Shown: piece after piece, positions 7,849 through 15,789 of the stretch
How positions within the stretch are numbered: the stretch's first letter is position 1
Layout: the number at the start of each line of letters is the position of its first letter
Source: Hungateiclostridiaceae bacterium UBA1305
GTDB taxonomy: Bacteria > Bacillota > Clostridia > Acetivibrionales > DTU013
NCBI GenBank assembly: GCA_002307275.1
Contig: DBTX01000076.1
Location: forward strand, 1 to 35,722
Length of the DNA stretch: 35,722 nt
Direction of reading: 5' to 3'
Notes under the pieces: model-generated
Told to the model about the DNA's origin: nothing
What the model saw: the letters and a program-made list of their open reading frames with translations, nothing else
Database searches by the model: none
Position numbers and translations under genes: made by a program

Positions 7849-8916
7849 TTGTTACCACTTGCTAAAAATATTAAAAGGTGGTTTTTTTCATACAGAAAGG
7901 AACTGCTTATAGTGATGATTGCTGTAGCAGTTTCAGCAGGCGCGGGTTTAGGCGTATTTGCGTACCTGGAGAAAGATGTAATCATTCATGACAACGGCAA
8001 GGTCATAGCCTGCAAGACTATGAAAGACACCGTCAGGAAAACACTGGACCAGAATAATATTACTGTAAATACCTGCGATTACATTAATATGGCGCTGGAT
8101 ACCAGATTACAAAGGAAGAATACAAACGAAATATATATCAAGAGAGCTGTACCTGTGTACATAACTGCTGACGGGATCGAGACAAAGATCATGTCCTACC
8201 GGGATACTGTGGAAGAAATGCTCAAAGACAGCCCGGTAAAACCGGAGGGCCTTGACAGGCTGATGGGGGCTGCTTTGCAGGATAAGGTGAGCAGTGATAT
8301 GTCACTGCGGATAGTCAGGGTCAGCGAAAATGTTATAAGCGAAAAAGAAGCAATACCTTTTACAGTACAAAAGCGAGCAAACTCACGGCTGGATTCCGGT
8401 ACTGAAAAAGTTGTAGAAGCAGGACAGGAAGGAATACGTGAGAAGCAGTACAAGGTCGTCACTGAAGATGGAAATGAAGTATCGAAGCTGTTTTTAGCCG
8501 AATCGGTGCTTCGTGACCCGATCAATATGATCATGGAATTCGGTACGGTTTTACACTACAAGACATCAAGGGGAGATACTGTCCGGTACAAAAAGGTAAT
8601 GGATATGAGGGCTACAGCCTATACAGCTTCCTTTGAAGACACCGGAAAGAAACCCGGAGATCGGAATTTCGGTGTTACCGCGACCGGTATCAAAGCTAAA
8701 AAGGGTGTCATAGCGGTTGACCCAAGAGTTATACCTCTGCATACCAGGGTTTACGTGGAAATAGCCGGCAGCACGCCTGATTACGGTTATGCCGTGGCAG
8801 AAGATGTCGGCGGAGCGATCAAGGGAAGCAAGATCGATCTATACTACGATAGCCTGAATTATGCAAAAAGCTTCGGTGTCAAGCGCGTCAAGGTTTACAT
8901 TCTGCAAGAGAACTAG
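7849..8916 (+). CDS. yabE: YabE-like protein: DUF348, G5 and 3D domains
   Basis: Cell-wall protein of the Rpf/YabE/YocH group, 355 aa, probably a peptidoglycan-remodelling lytic enzyme. The order is: a short cytoplasmic start, a membrane anchor (about 17-39), DUF348-type ubiquitin-like repeats (about 45-140), a G5 domain (about 175-250, peptidoglycan or sugar binding), and a C-terminal 3D domain (253-353) with the family's three aspartates in AVDP, AEDVGG and KIDLYYD. I prefer the TTG start at 7849 because AGGAGG (7836-7841) sits 7 nt before it; ATG 7765 is in frame but has a poorer site. It keeps the Bacillus yabE position between tatD and ksgA. It resembles resuscitation factors and may act in germination or outgrowth. 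Confidence 0.88.
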   Translation: MLPLAKNIKRWFFSYRKELLIVMIAVAVSAGAGLGVFAYLEKDVIIHDNGKVIACKTMKDTVRKTLDQNNITVNTCDYINMALDTRLQRKNTNEIYIKRAVPVYITADGIETKIMSYRDTVEEMLKDSPVKPEGLDRLMGAALQDKVSSDMSLRIVRVSENVISEKEAIPFTVQKRANSRLDSGTEKVVEAGQEGIREKQYKVVTEDGNEVSKLFLAESVLRDPINMIMEFGTVLHYKTSRGDTVRYKKVMDMRATAYTASFEDTGKKPGDRNFGVTATGIKAKKGVIAVDPRVIPLHTRVYVEIAGSTPDYGYAVAEDVGGAIKGSKIDLYYDSLNYAKSFGVKRVKVYILQEN

Positions 8917-8966
8917 AATGTCGGGATCTTGAAACAAATACATATTATATAGGGGACTAAAACTAT

Positions 8967-8996
8967 GCCGGGGTTGCAAGACCCCGGTACATTTTT
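8967..8996 (+). terminator. Intrinsic terminator between yabE and ksgA
   Basis: CCGGGGT (8968-8974) pairs with ACCCCGG (8981-8987) over a 6-nt loop, followed by TACATTTTT. ksgA begins only 18 nt later, so read-through or attenuation is likely. Confidence 0.85.
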
Positions 8997-9013
8997 CTAA
9001 TTTGGAGATATGA

Positions 9014-9910
9014 ATGCAAATTGATACGAGAATTACCTTGAAAAAATTCAACCTGCGCCCTGCCAAATCACTTGGACAGAACTTTCTGACGGACGAAAAC
9101 ATCCTGAAGGGAATTGCAGAAGCGGCAGAGCTTACAAAAGACGAAATCGTTCTTGAAGTTGGACCGGGACTGGGCGGTCTTACAGCAGAGCTGGCTGAGG
9201 CTGCGGGCATGGTGGTGGCCGTAGAGATAGACAAACGCCTTATACCGGCGCTTAAAGAGAATCTGAAGGGATTTTCCAATGTAAGTATCATAAATGGCGA
9301 CATATTGCGGCTTGATGCGGAAAATATTTTAACAACGGCGATCGCTGAGCGTGGAGACGGCTTTACACCGACTGCGCTGAAGATCGTGGCGAACCTTCCG
9401 TACTATATCACCACACCTGTAGTGATGAAATTTCTTGAGAGCGGAATCAAGGCAAAGGCCATGGTATTCATGGTGCAGAAGGAAGTTGCCGACAGGATGA
9501 AGGCGAAACCTGGCGGGAAGGAATTTGGAGCGCTGTCGGTGGCGGTTCAGTACTATTCCAAACCTTCCGTCGTGATGGAAGTACCGCCTCAAAGCTTCAT
9601 ACCGCAGCCTGAAGTGGATTCTACCGTAATCAGGCTTGACTTGTACACCTCCCCGCCTGTTGATCTGAGAGACCAGGATTTGTTCTTCCGTGTCGTGAAG
9701 GCAGCCTTCGGGCAGAGAAGAAAGACACTTGTCAATGCGCTTCATAATGCAGGATGCTTTAATATGAACAAGGAAGAAATCAAAAATAGTTTGACGAGTA
9801 TCGGTGTTCATGAGAATCAGAGGGGTGAGACTCTTTCAATAGAGCAGTTTGCTCAGCTCTCGAACTATATATTTGATAAGCAAAACGAAATGTTTCCGGA
9901 GCAAAAATAG
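9014..9910 (+). CDS. ksgA: 16S rRNA (adenine1518-N6/adenine1519-N6)-dimethyltransferase
   Basis: Dimethylates two adjacent adenines in the 3'-terminal hairpin of 16S rRNA with SAM during late 30S assembly. Length 298 aa is normal. Residues 17-25 carry the family start AKSLGQNFL; the SAM loop is EVGPGLGGLT (48-57), the acidic motif II is VEIDKRL, and the catalytic motif IV is NLPYY (127-131). The C-terminal helical domain begins at FGQRRKTL. GGAG lies 6 nt before ATG 9014. In Bacillus the RNase M5 gene rnmV precedes ksgA; here there is only a terminator and no rnmV. Loss of ksgA causes kasugamycin resistance in other species. Confidence 0.97.
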   Translation: MQIDTRITLKKFNLRPAKSLGQNFLTDENILKGIAEAAELTKDEIVLEVGPGLGGLTAELAEAAGMVVAVEIDKRLIPALKENLKGFSNVSIINGDILRLDAENILTTAIAERGDGFTPTALKIVANLPYYITTPVVMKFLESGIKAKAMVFMVQKEVADRMKAKPGGKEFGALSVAVQYYSKPSVVMEVPPQSFIPQPEVDSTVIRLDLYTSPPVDLRDQDLFFRVVKAAFGQRRKTLVNALHNAGCFNMNKEEIKNSLTSIGVHENQRGETLSIEQFAQLSNYIFDKQNEMFPEQK

Positions 9911-9950
9911 CAATGGAAATAAACCGGTTCAACGATTCGAACGTCACAAT

Positions 9951-9997
9951 AAAAGCCCGGAAATTCGATCACTCGAATTCCGGGCTTCAATTTTGTT
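9951..9997. terminator. Bidirectional terminator between ksgA and pckG
   Basis: A 15-bp stem with one bulged A (9953-9968 with 9973-9987) and a TCAC loop. It has T-rich sequence on the plus side and a U-run on the minus side, so it serves both converging genes. Confidence 0.9.
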
Positions 9998-10000
9998 ATC

Positions 10001-11791
10001 TTATTCCTTCAGTCTCTTCTCCAAAGCTGCAAGTTGCGCATTCAATTCCTTCGGCAGACTTTCGCCGTATTTTGTATAATGCTCCTTGATTGATGCGACT
10101 TCCCTCAGCCATTCATCCTTGTTAACCTTGAGAAGTTCAACCATATCGGCTTCACTTACATCAAGACCTTTGGTGTCGATTGCATCAGCGGTTGGCATAT
10201 AACCGATCGGTGTTTTTACTGCTTTGCCTTCACCGGATACTCTTTCGCAGATCCATTTGAGAACACGGCTGTTCTCACCGAATCCCGGCCACAGCCACTT
10301 GCCGTTGGCATCCTTGCGGAACCAGTTGACATAGTATATCTTCGGCAGTTTATCTGCAGTTGTATTTTCACCAATATCGAGCCAGTGCTGTAAATAATCA
10401 CAGACATGATAGCCAATGAACGGGAGCATTGCGAACGGGTCGCGGCGAACCTGGCCTATGTTTGCGGAGATAGCAGCCGCAGTGATTTCTGAACCCATAA
10501 TAGAACCCAGGAACACACCGTGCTTCCAGTCAAAGCTTTCATGGACCAGCGGGATAGTACTCGGGCGGCGTCCGCCTATCAGGAACGCGGAGATCGGAAC
10601 GCCTGCCGGATCTTCCCACTCGGGAGCGATAACAGGGCACTGGCTTGCCGGAGCTGTGAAACGGGCGTTTGGATGAGCAGCAAGTTCCTTGGAATCCGGA
10701 GTCCAATCCCTGCCTTTCCAGTCAATCAAATGTGCAGGTGCTTTAGTACCGATACCTTCCCACCATACATCACCATCATCCGTCAATGCTACATTTGTAA
10801 AAATGGTGTTCTTGGCACAGCTAAGCATTGCATTGGGATTTGAATCCATTGAAGTACCTGGAGCAACTCCAAAGAAGCCTGCTTCCGGGTTGATTGCATA
10901 TAAACGTCCGTCTTTCCCGAATTTCATCCAGGCGATATCGTCGCCGATTGTCTCGACCTTCCAGTCCGGAATTGTTGGAATGAGCATTGCCAGATTGGTC
11001 TTTCCGCATGCGCTTGGGAATGCACCTGTGACATATTTGGTATTTCCCTTGGGATCAGTGATACGGAGAATGAGCATATGTTCTGCCATCCAGCCTTCAT
11101 CACGCGCCTGAACGGAGGCGATACGCAGTGCGAAGCACTTTTTGCCCAGAAGTGCGTTTCCGCCGTAACCTGAACCGTAGGACCAGATCATTCTTTCTTC
11201 AGGGAAGTGGCTGATGAATTTCTTTTCGATTGGAGCACAAGGCCAGGAGGAATCCTTTTGTCCTTTTTCAAGCGGAGCGCCTACCGAATGCAGACATGGA
11301 ACAAAGTCACCATCACCAAGTGATTCAAGTACTGCTGAACCCATTCGGGTCATTATACGCATGTTCGTGACAACATAAAGGCTATCTGTTAGTTCTATAC
11401 CGATCTTCGAGATAGGTGAACCTATAGGTCCCATGGAGAACGGGATGACATACATTGTCCTGCCCTTCATGCTGCCTTTGTATAAAGCTCTCATGGTTGT
11501 CTTGAGTTCTTCGGGATCCACCCAGTTATTTGTAGGACCTGCATCTTCCTTTCTTTTGGAAGCGATAAATGTTCTGTCCTCAACACGTGCAACGTCGGAG
11601 GGATCGCTTCTGAAAAGATAGCAACCAGGGCGCTTCTTTGGGTTCAGAGGGGTTGCCATGCCGCTTCTGACCATTTCCTGCAAAAAACGGTCGTTTTCCT
11701 CCTGTGAACCATCGCACCAGTGAATCTGGTCCGGCTGACACATATCGGCCATTTCTTTTACCCAGGCCTGTAATTTTTTATTTGCTGTCAT
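10001..11791 (-). CDS. pckG: Phosphoenolpyruvate carboxykinase, GTP-dependent
   Basis: Interconverts oxaloacetate + GTP and PEP + CO2 + GDP. The 596 aa match the GTP class in length and motifs: the P-loop segment FPSACGKTNLA (about 258-268) with the hyper-reactive Cys, the kinase-2 aspartates in GDDIAWMKF (D284, D285), and an FGENSRVLKW segment near the C-terminus. AAGGAG precedes the start. In cellulolytic clostridia such as C. thermocellum this enzyme works in the PEP-oxaloacetate-malate route towards pyruvate, and the same window encodes a PPi-type phosphofructokinase, which fits that unusual glycolysis. It is a single gene with its own promoter (11910-11938) and a shared terminator. Confidence 0.97.
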   Translation of the reverse strand: MTANKKLQAWVKEMADMCQPDQIHWCDGSQEENDRFLQEMVRSGMATPLNPKKRPGCYLFRSDPSDVARVEDRTFIASKRKEDAGPTNNWVDPEELKTTMRALYKGSMKGRTMYVIPFSMGPIGSPISKIGIELTDSLYVVTNMRIMTRMGSAVLESLGDGDFVPCLHSVGAPLEKGQKDSSWPCAPIEKKFISHFPEERMIWSYGSGYGGNALLGKKCFALRIASVQARDEGWMAEHMLILRITDPKGNTKYVTGAFPSACGKTNLAMLIPTIPDWKVETIGDDIAWMKFGKDGRLYAINPEAGFFGVAPGTSMDSNPNAMLSCAKNTIFTNVALTDDGDVWWEGIGTKAPAHLIDWKGRDWTPDSKELAAHPNARFTAPASQCPVIAPEWEDPAGVPISAFLIGGRRPSTIPLVHESFDWKHGVFLGSIMGSEITAAAISANIGQVRRDPFAMLPFIGYHVCDYLQHWLDIGENTTADKLPKIYYVNWFRKDANGKWLWPGFGENSRVLKWICERVSGEGKAVKTPIGYMPTADAIDTKGLDVSEADMVELLKVNKDEWLREVASIKEHYTKYGESLPKELNAQLAALEKRLKE

Positions 11792-11909
11792 CTTATTCTC
11801 CTTTCAAGTTAAACATAGAACCATTGCCTTACCCTGTTTATTGTTTGTAACTGATTTTCAGGTATTCAGGCAATCATTATGTACTTGGTTAATTTTTTCA
11901 CTAAGAATT

Positions 11910-11938
11910 ATTTTAACATATCATAATGAAATATTCAA
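11910..11938 (-). promoter_or_regulatory. Sigma-A promoter of pckG
   Basis: On the minus strand: -35 TTGAAT (11933-11938), 17-nt spacer, -10 TAAAAT (11910-11915). It predicts a leader of about 110 nt. Confidence 0.65.
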
Positions 11939-12180
11939 CACGTGATTATGCAGAAACGTTATCTAAAGTGTACATATTTTATAATAATAATAAGGATACT
12001 ATTGTTTAAATTGATGAAAATTATACTCGGAGAGAACAAGGAAGGAGTTGCACTGTGTATTATTGACGTGAAATACCTTTATAGTATGTTTGTATTCAAA
12101 TGGACTCTTGAAGATTCATTTTTTTGTCAAAGGATCAGATAATGATATTTGCAATTTGAAATAACCAATCCTTCATTTTA

Positions 12181-12249
12181 TATGAATCTGCACGAAAGCC
12201 TTTAACGGATGTTTTATATCCGGTACATCAATATCCATGCAGATTTATA
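12181..12249 (+). other. Large imperfect palindrome, possible structured RNA
   Basis: A 12-bp outer stem with one G-U pair (12181-12192 with 12238-12249) encloses a second hairpin, CGGAT-GTTTTAT-ATCCG (12206-12222). The gap 11792-12387 otherwise holds the pckG promoter, a short palindrome at 12304-12331 and AT-rich DNA; I see no gene in it. The element could be a leader RNA, an operator or a small repeat element. Confidence 0.4.
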
Positions 12250-12303
12250 CCCAAATTGGTGATTCATCACAATAACAGATTTTATCAATGCATCATAAAA
12301 TGT

Positions 12304-12331
12304 AAACCAACATATTATTATATGATGGTTT
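12304..12331. promoter_or_regulatory. Near-perfect AT-rich palindrome upstream of the 481-aa gene
   Basis: AAACCAACATA (12304-12314) pairs with TATGATGGTTT (12321-12331) at 10 of 11 positions over a TTATTA loop. It lies 57 nt before the next start codon and has no T-run, so it is more like an operator than a terminator. No regulator can be named. Confidence 0.4.
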
Positions 12332-12387
12332 GTTTGTATGATCAGAAAATTTTATTTATTGAATAGTGATATTGGGGGGATGGGATT

Positions 12388-13833
12388 TTGGTGAGTAAGG
12401 GTAGTACATTAAGTTCAAGCACTGGTTTTCAACGAAGTTTCTTCATATTTTCCAACGAAGACGGAGGCTATGAAGCAGGACAAAAGCCATCCGGTCATAT
12501 CAAACTGGAAGTGCGTGAAGGCAGGGGCAAGCTGCATGCGGCTGTACAAAACCTGCGGCAGGGGAAAGGCAGGTTTATTTACAGGCTTTATCTGCTTGGG
12601 ACCGGCAGCGGTGAAGTGAGAGCTGCACAGGTAGGACAATTGACACCTGAGCCGAACAAAGCGGAACTGGAATGGAACTTTGATCCGCAAAATGTCGGGG
12701 CAACCGGTATTGCCATCGATAATTTTGATGTGGCAGCAGTTCTCGTGGAACATGAACACGCTGAGTATGCGGTCATTTGCCCGCTTGCTGCCTACAGGGG
12801 AAGGAAGACGGAATGGAGAAGCGGCTTGCGGGCCGCACTTTCAAAAAAAAGCACGAGAACAGAAAATATCACTAACTCTGTTGAAGTGCCGGTATACGAA
12901 AAGAAACCCAACAAAACCGAAGAGATGAAGATACCTGCGAATGAAGAATGGAAGGCTGCTGTGCCTGCCATACAGCAGGACTACATATTACAGGACTATG
13001 TGCCGCTGGAACAAACTGTGCAGGATTATTCCGCATACGGGCAGATTATGCAGGATAACCTGCAGCAGGAGAACAAACTACAGGAACAGCTGTCAAAGAA
13101 TCAGAATGTGCCATATGACTGGCCGAAGGAGAAGACACCTCAGGAACAACTGCCGCAGGATAACACGCAGCAACAGTCTCCTTATGAGCAGGATAACCCG
13201 CAACAGCAGCCCCCCTTTGATCAGGATTATTCGAAGCAGGAGCAGGTACCCCAGCAGCAGGATACGCAATATCAGGGAATGGTCGGTCAGATCGATACAG
13301 GTTGTGTCTATCTGAACGGCAATATATGCGGAGCATTCGTCAATACCGAGGTCGGAGCTGACAACCCTTGTACAGCCTGCCATCTGCACAATGGACGTCC
13401 GAATTATACGGAACCTCCTGCAGGTGATGTTTCTCAATTAAGAGAGGAACTCGACAGGTATTTTGAGCAATGTGACCCGTTTCATAGCAACAGAAGTGAT
13501 TATATGTGGTGGAGAGTCAGTAACCCGGTGAATCTGAACAATATGCTTTATCAGTGTAACATACGCTCACCATTGCTCTTTAATCCGGCTGTCATGATGG
13601 CACATTACAAATACAGGCATCTTATAGTTGGTATCTTCCTGCATAGGGCCAAAGAGAAGCAATATATCGTTTGCGGTGTGCCGGGGATGAGTATGGTCGA
13701 CAAAAAGCCTTTCGGCGATATGAGCAGATGGGTGCAGGCGGAAGGCAACAGACCCAGGTATGGTGCATTCGGATACTGGCTGGTATATATCGATCCGGAC
13801 GGTGGGAAAATATTAAATATAAGTCAGGAATAA
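12388..13833 (+). CDS. Unknown two-domain protein with Gln/Pro-rich linker and Cys motif
   Basis: A 481-aa protein I cannot assign to a named family. Residues about 15-155 form a beta-rich domain (GKLHAAVQNLRQG, YRLYLLG). Residues about 160-300 are a low-complexity linker rich in Gln, Asp, Pro and Tyr, with recurring QDN-QQQ and QQ-P-QD blocks. Residues about 308-345 hold a Cys cluster (GCVYLNGNICG...CTACHLHNG). The C-terminal domain (about 350-481) is rich in aromatics (DYMWWRV, HYKYRHLIVG, GYWLVYIDPDGG). There is no signal peptide or membrane segment. The end domains look like those of hypothetical proteins common in spore-forming clostridia; a spore or envelope role is only a guess. The start is TTG 12388 or GTG 12391 after GGGGGGA (12374-12380). 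It stands alone, with no terminator seen directly after it. Confidence 0.7.
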   Translation: MVSKGSTLSSSTGFQRSFFIFSNEDGGYEAGQKPSGHIKLEVREGRGKLHAAVQNLRQGKGRFIYRLYLLGTGSGEVRAAQVGQLTPEPNKAELEWNFDPQNVGATGIAIDNFDVAAVLVEHEHAEYAVICPLAAYRGRKTEWRSGLRAALSKKSTRTENITNSVEVPVYEKKPNKTEEMKIPANEEWKAAVPAIQQDYILQDYVPLEQTVQDYSAYGQIMQDNLQQENKLQEQLSKNQNVPYDWPKEKTPQEQLPQDNTQQQSPYEQDNPQQQPPFDQDYSKQEQVPQQQDTQYQGMVGQIDTGCVYLNGNICGAFVNTEVGADNPCTACHLHNGRPNYTEPPAGDVSQLREELDRYFEQCDPFHSNRSDYMWWRVSNPVNLNNMLYQCNIRSPLLFNPAVMMAHYKYRHLIVGIFLHRAKEKQYIVCGVPGMSMVDKKPFGDMSRWVQAEGNRPRYGAFGYWLVYIDPDGGKILNISQE

Positions 13834-13846
13834 TAGATTTGTTTAA

Positions 13847-13875
13847 TTGATTTTTAAAGGTCATTCACTTATAAT
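13847..13875 (+). promoter_or_regulatory. Sigma-A promoter of the amt leader
   Basis: TTGATT (13847-13852), 17-nt spacer, perfect TATAAT (13870-13875). It predicts a start near 13882 and a leader of almost 200 nt before amt. Confidence 0.75.
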
Positions 13876-13906
13876 AAAATTGGTAAAAGGCATTGTTGCT
13901 TTTTAT

Positions 13907-14020
13907 GTGCATTGCAGCACTTACGAGGATGTAATCCTATACATAGTTGTATGAATATGAACGGGTAATGTTGCCCTGTGAACGTGATTCTATTACGTAT
14001 ACAGGGCTTTTTCGAGTTTT
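13907..14020 (+). promoter_or_regulatory. ANTAR-type antitermination leader of amt
   Basis: Three small hairpins have 6-nt loops with A at loop position 1 and G at position 4: GTGC-ATTGCA-GCAC (13907-13920), ATAC-ATAGTT-GTAT (13939-13952) and GGGT-AATGTT-GCCC (13963-13976). The last two are 10 nt apart. The 3' arm of the third (GCCC, 13973-13976) is also the start of the 5' arm of the terminator that follows, so the two cannot form together. Paired A1/G4 hexaloop hairpins overlapping a terminator are the known target of ANTAR-domain antiterminators in nitrogen genes. I infer that such a protein lets transcription reach amt under nitrogen limitation. The regulator gene is not in the window. 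Confidence 0.72.
13973..14012 (+). terminator. Attenuator terminator in the amt leader
   Basis: GCCCTGT (13973-13979) pairs with ACAGGGC (14001-14007), extended inside by ACGT/ACGT, then TTTTT and a second T run at 14017-14022. It lies between promoter and gene, so it must be regulated to allow amt expression. Confidence 0.88.
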
Positions 14021-14078
14021 TTAAGAGATTTCTGCGGCGATGCTGCCGGGAACCAACGTAGGAGAAAGGTAAATATGT

Positions 14079-15425
14079 ATGGATATGAATAACATTGCAT
14101 CAGGCTTAAATACTGTATGGGTACTTTTAGCGTCTGCGCTCGTATTTTTTATGGAAGCAGGCTTTGCTATGCTCGAAGCAGGCTTCGTCAGAGCGAAAAA
14201 TTCATTGAACATCATTATGAAGGTTTTTATTGATTGCTGTACTGGTCTGCTGGGCTATTTTCTGATTGGTTTTGGAATCATGTACGGGCTTAGTAAATTC
14301 GGCGTTTTCGGAACTACCGGTTTTTTGCTGCAGGATTCCATGAAAAACCTGCCGCTGCTGGCTCAGTTCGGTCTTCCGGTTGAGGTTTACTGGATGTTTC
14401 AGGCAGCCTTTGCCGTTGCCGTCGCAACCATCGTATCCGGTGCGGTTGCAGAGAGAATGAAGTTTCTTCCATATATGGTTTTCAGCTTTTTGGCAACAGC
14501 GGTTATTTACCCTGTAGCCGGCCATATGGTATGGAATCCCGACGGATTATTCGCTAAAATGGGCATGCTGGATTTCGCAGGCTCTGCAGCCGTACATTCC
14601 GTTGGCGGTTGGGCGGCTCTTGCGGCAGTACTTGTGCTTGGATCAAGGACAGGTAAATATAAGAAGGATGGCAGTGCGAATGTCATGCCGGGACACAGCA
14701 TGCCGCTTGCCGCACTTGGTGCATTCATCCTGTGGTTCGGCTGGTTTGGCTTCAATCCGGGTAGCGCGTTGAATGGACTGGACGGAAGCATCGCGCATAT
14801 TGTAGTCACAACGAATCTGGCAGCCGCTGCAGGCGGTTTGCTCAGTGCTTTATTTACACATAAGCGATATGGCAAGGTGGATCCCAGTATGACGCTGAAC
14901 GGTGCTCTGGCGGGACTTGTATCGATTACTGCCGGCTGCGCATATGTCAATACCATCAGTGCGATCATTATTGGAGCGATAGCAGGTGTATTGGTGGTGT
15001 TCGGAGTTGAATTCATGGACAAGATCCGCGCGGATGATCCGGTAGGTGCAATAGCAGTTCATGGCGTTTGCGGCTCGTTCGGAACAATAGCTGTTGGACT
15101 CTTCGCTTCCGTTGGCACTGCAAAAGGTTTATTCTTCGGAGGCGGCTTCAAGCTTCTCGGTGTACAGCTGCTTGGCCTTCTGGTGGTATCCGCCTGGGCA
15201 TTTCTGTCGACCTTTGGCATATTCAAGCTGCTTAAGGCTGTGGTAGGTATCAAGGTGACCGTGGACGACGAATTGGAAGGACTTGATATGAGTGAACATG
15301 GGATGAGGTCCTATGCACAGTCGGCAATAGATGACAGCCTGATCCTGGAGGAAATGGAGACGGGATCTGATTTCGGCGGCAGTGTAACTGCAAACATGAA
15401 GCTGAAAACGGAAGACGCCCATTAG
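14079..15425 (+). CDS. amt: Ammonium transporter, Amt/MEP/Rh family
   Basis: Moves ammonium across the cell membrane for nitrogen assimilation. The 448 aa carry the 11-helix Amt fold. Landmarks are MEAGFAMLEAGFVRAKN (25-41), the two pore histidines H173 (AVHSVGG) and H328 (AVHGVCG), and the FGWFGFNPGSALNG loop. The C-terminal tail of about 55 residues is cytoplasmic and in this family often contacts a GlnK-type PII protein, but no glnK follows here. The start has AGGAGAAAGG upstream. Expression is likely gated by the leader at 13907-14020, and a terminator follows at 15534. Confidence 0.97.
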   Translation: MDMNNIASGLNTVWVLLASALVFFMEAGFAMLEAGFVRAKNSLNIIMKVFIDCCTGLLGYFLIGFGIMYGLSKFGVFGTTGFLLQDSMKNLPLLAQFGLPVEVYWMFQAAFAVAVATIVSGAVAERMKFLPYMVFSFLATAVIYPVAGHMVWNPDGLFAKMGMLDFAGSAAVHSVGGWAALAAVLVLGSRTGKYKKDGSANVMPGHSMPLAALGAFILWFGWFGFNPGSALNGLDGSIAHIVVTTNLAAAAGGLLSALFTHKRYGKVDPSMTLNGALAGLVSITAGCAYVNTISAIIIGAIAGVLVVFGVEFMDKIRADDPVGAIAVHGVCGSFGTIAVGLFASVGTAKGLFFGGGFKLLGVQLLGLLVVSAWAFLSTFGIFKLLKAVVGIKVTVDDELEGLDMSEHGMRSYAQSAIDDSLILEEMETGSDFGGSVTANMKLKTEDAH

Positions 15426-15440
15426 TACAAGACTTACTAC

Positions 15441-15483
15441 ACCTAAGAGTTTAGTGCAGGGATAAGATAGGAGTCTCTTAGGT
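15441..15483 (+). other. Stem-loop in the amt 3' untranslated region
   Basis: ACCTAAGAG (15441-15449) pairs perfectly with CTCTTAGGT (15475-15483) over a 25-nt loop, and a smaller GGAGT/ACTCC pair follows (15498-15517) before the terminator. The 364-nt gap 15426-15789 holds these structures, the terminator and the upstream region of nfeD; I see no gene in it. Confidence 0.45.
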
Positions 15484-15533
15484 AACTAATATATGCAGGA
15501 GTTTCCGAGCGGACTCCCAGGACATACTATTGG

Positions 15534-15569
15534 AAAGAAGTCTCTCAGTAAAAGGAGGCTTCTTTTTTT
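15534..15569 (+). terminator. Intrinsic terminator after amt
   Basis: An 11-bp stem with one G-U pair (15534-15544 with 15555-15565), a 10-nt loop and a run of seven or more T. Confidence 0.9.
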
Positions 15570-15789
15570 GTACTTTATCTGGATATTTGAAGATCATCAT
15601 AGGTTTGAAGTTACAATATTTTATTTCAGGGATAAGACTTAATAAAAATTCAAACCGTATACTGAGTAGAAAAACAAAAAGTGCTGAGAGTACATTCGTT
15701 ACAATATGTTCCATTTTATCATTTAACAAATGTCACGGATATGATAGTATGGTAGGGGACGGGTCGCTGGTAAGAAAAGGGGTGGTTGT

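Noticed and set aside
11942..12142. Open frame of 66 codons upstream of the 481-aa gene
   Set aside because: AT-rich, no good ribosome site, starts inside the pckG promoter region, and its product has no recognisable features.
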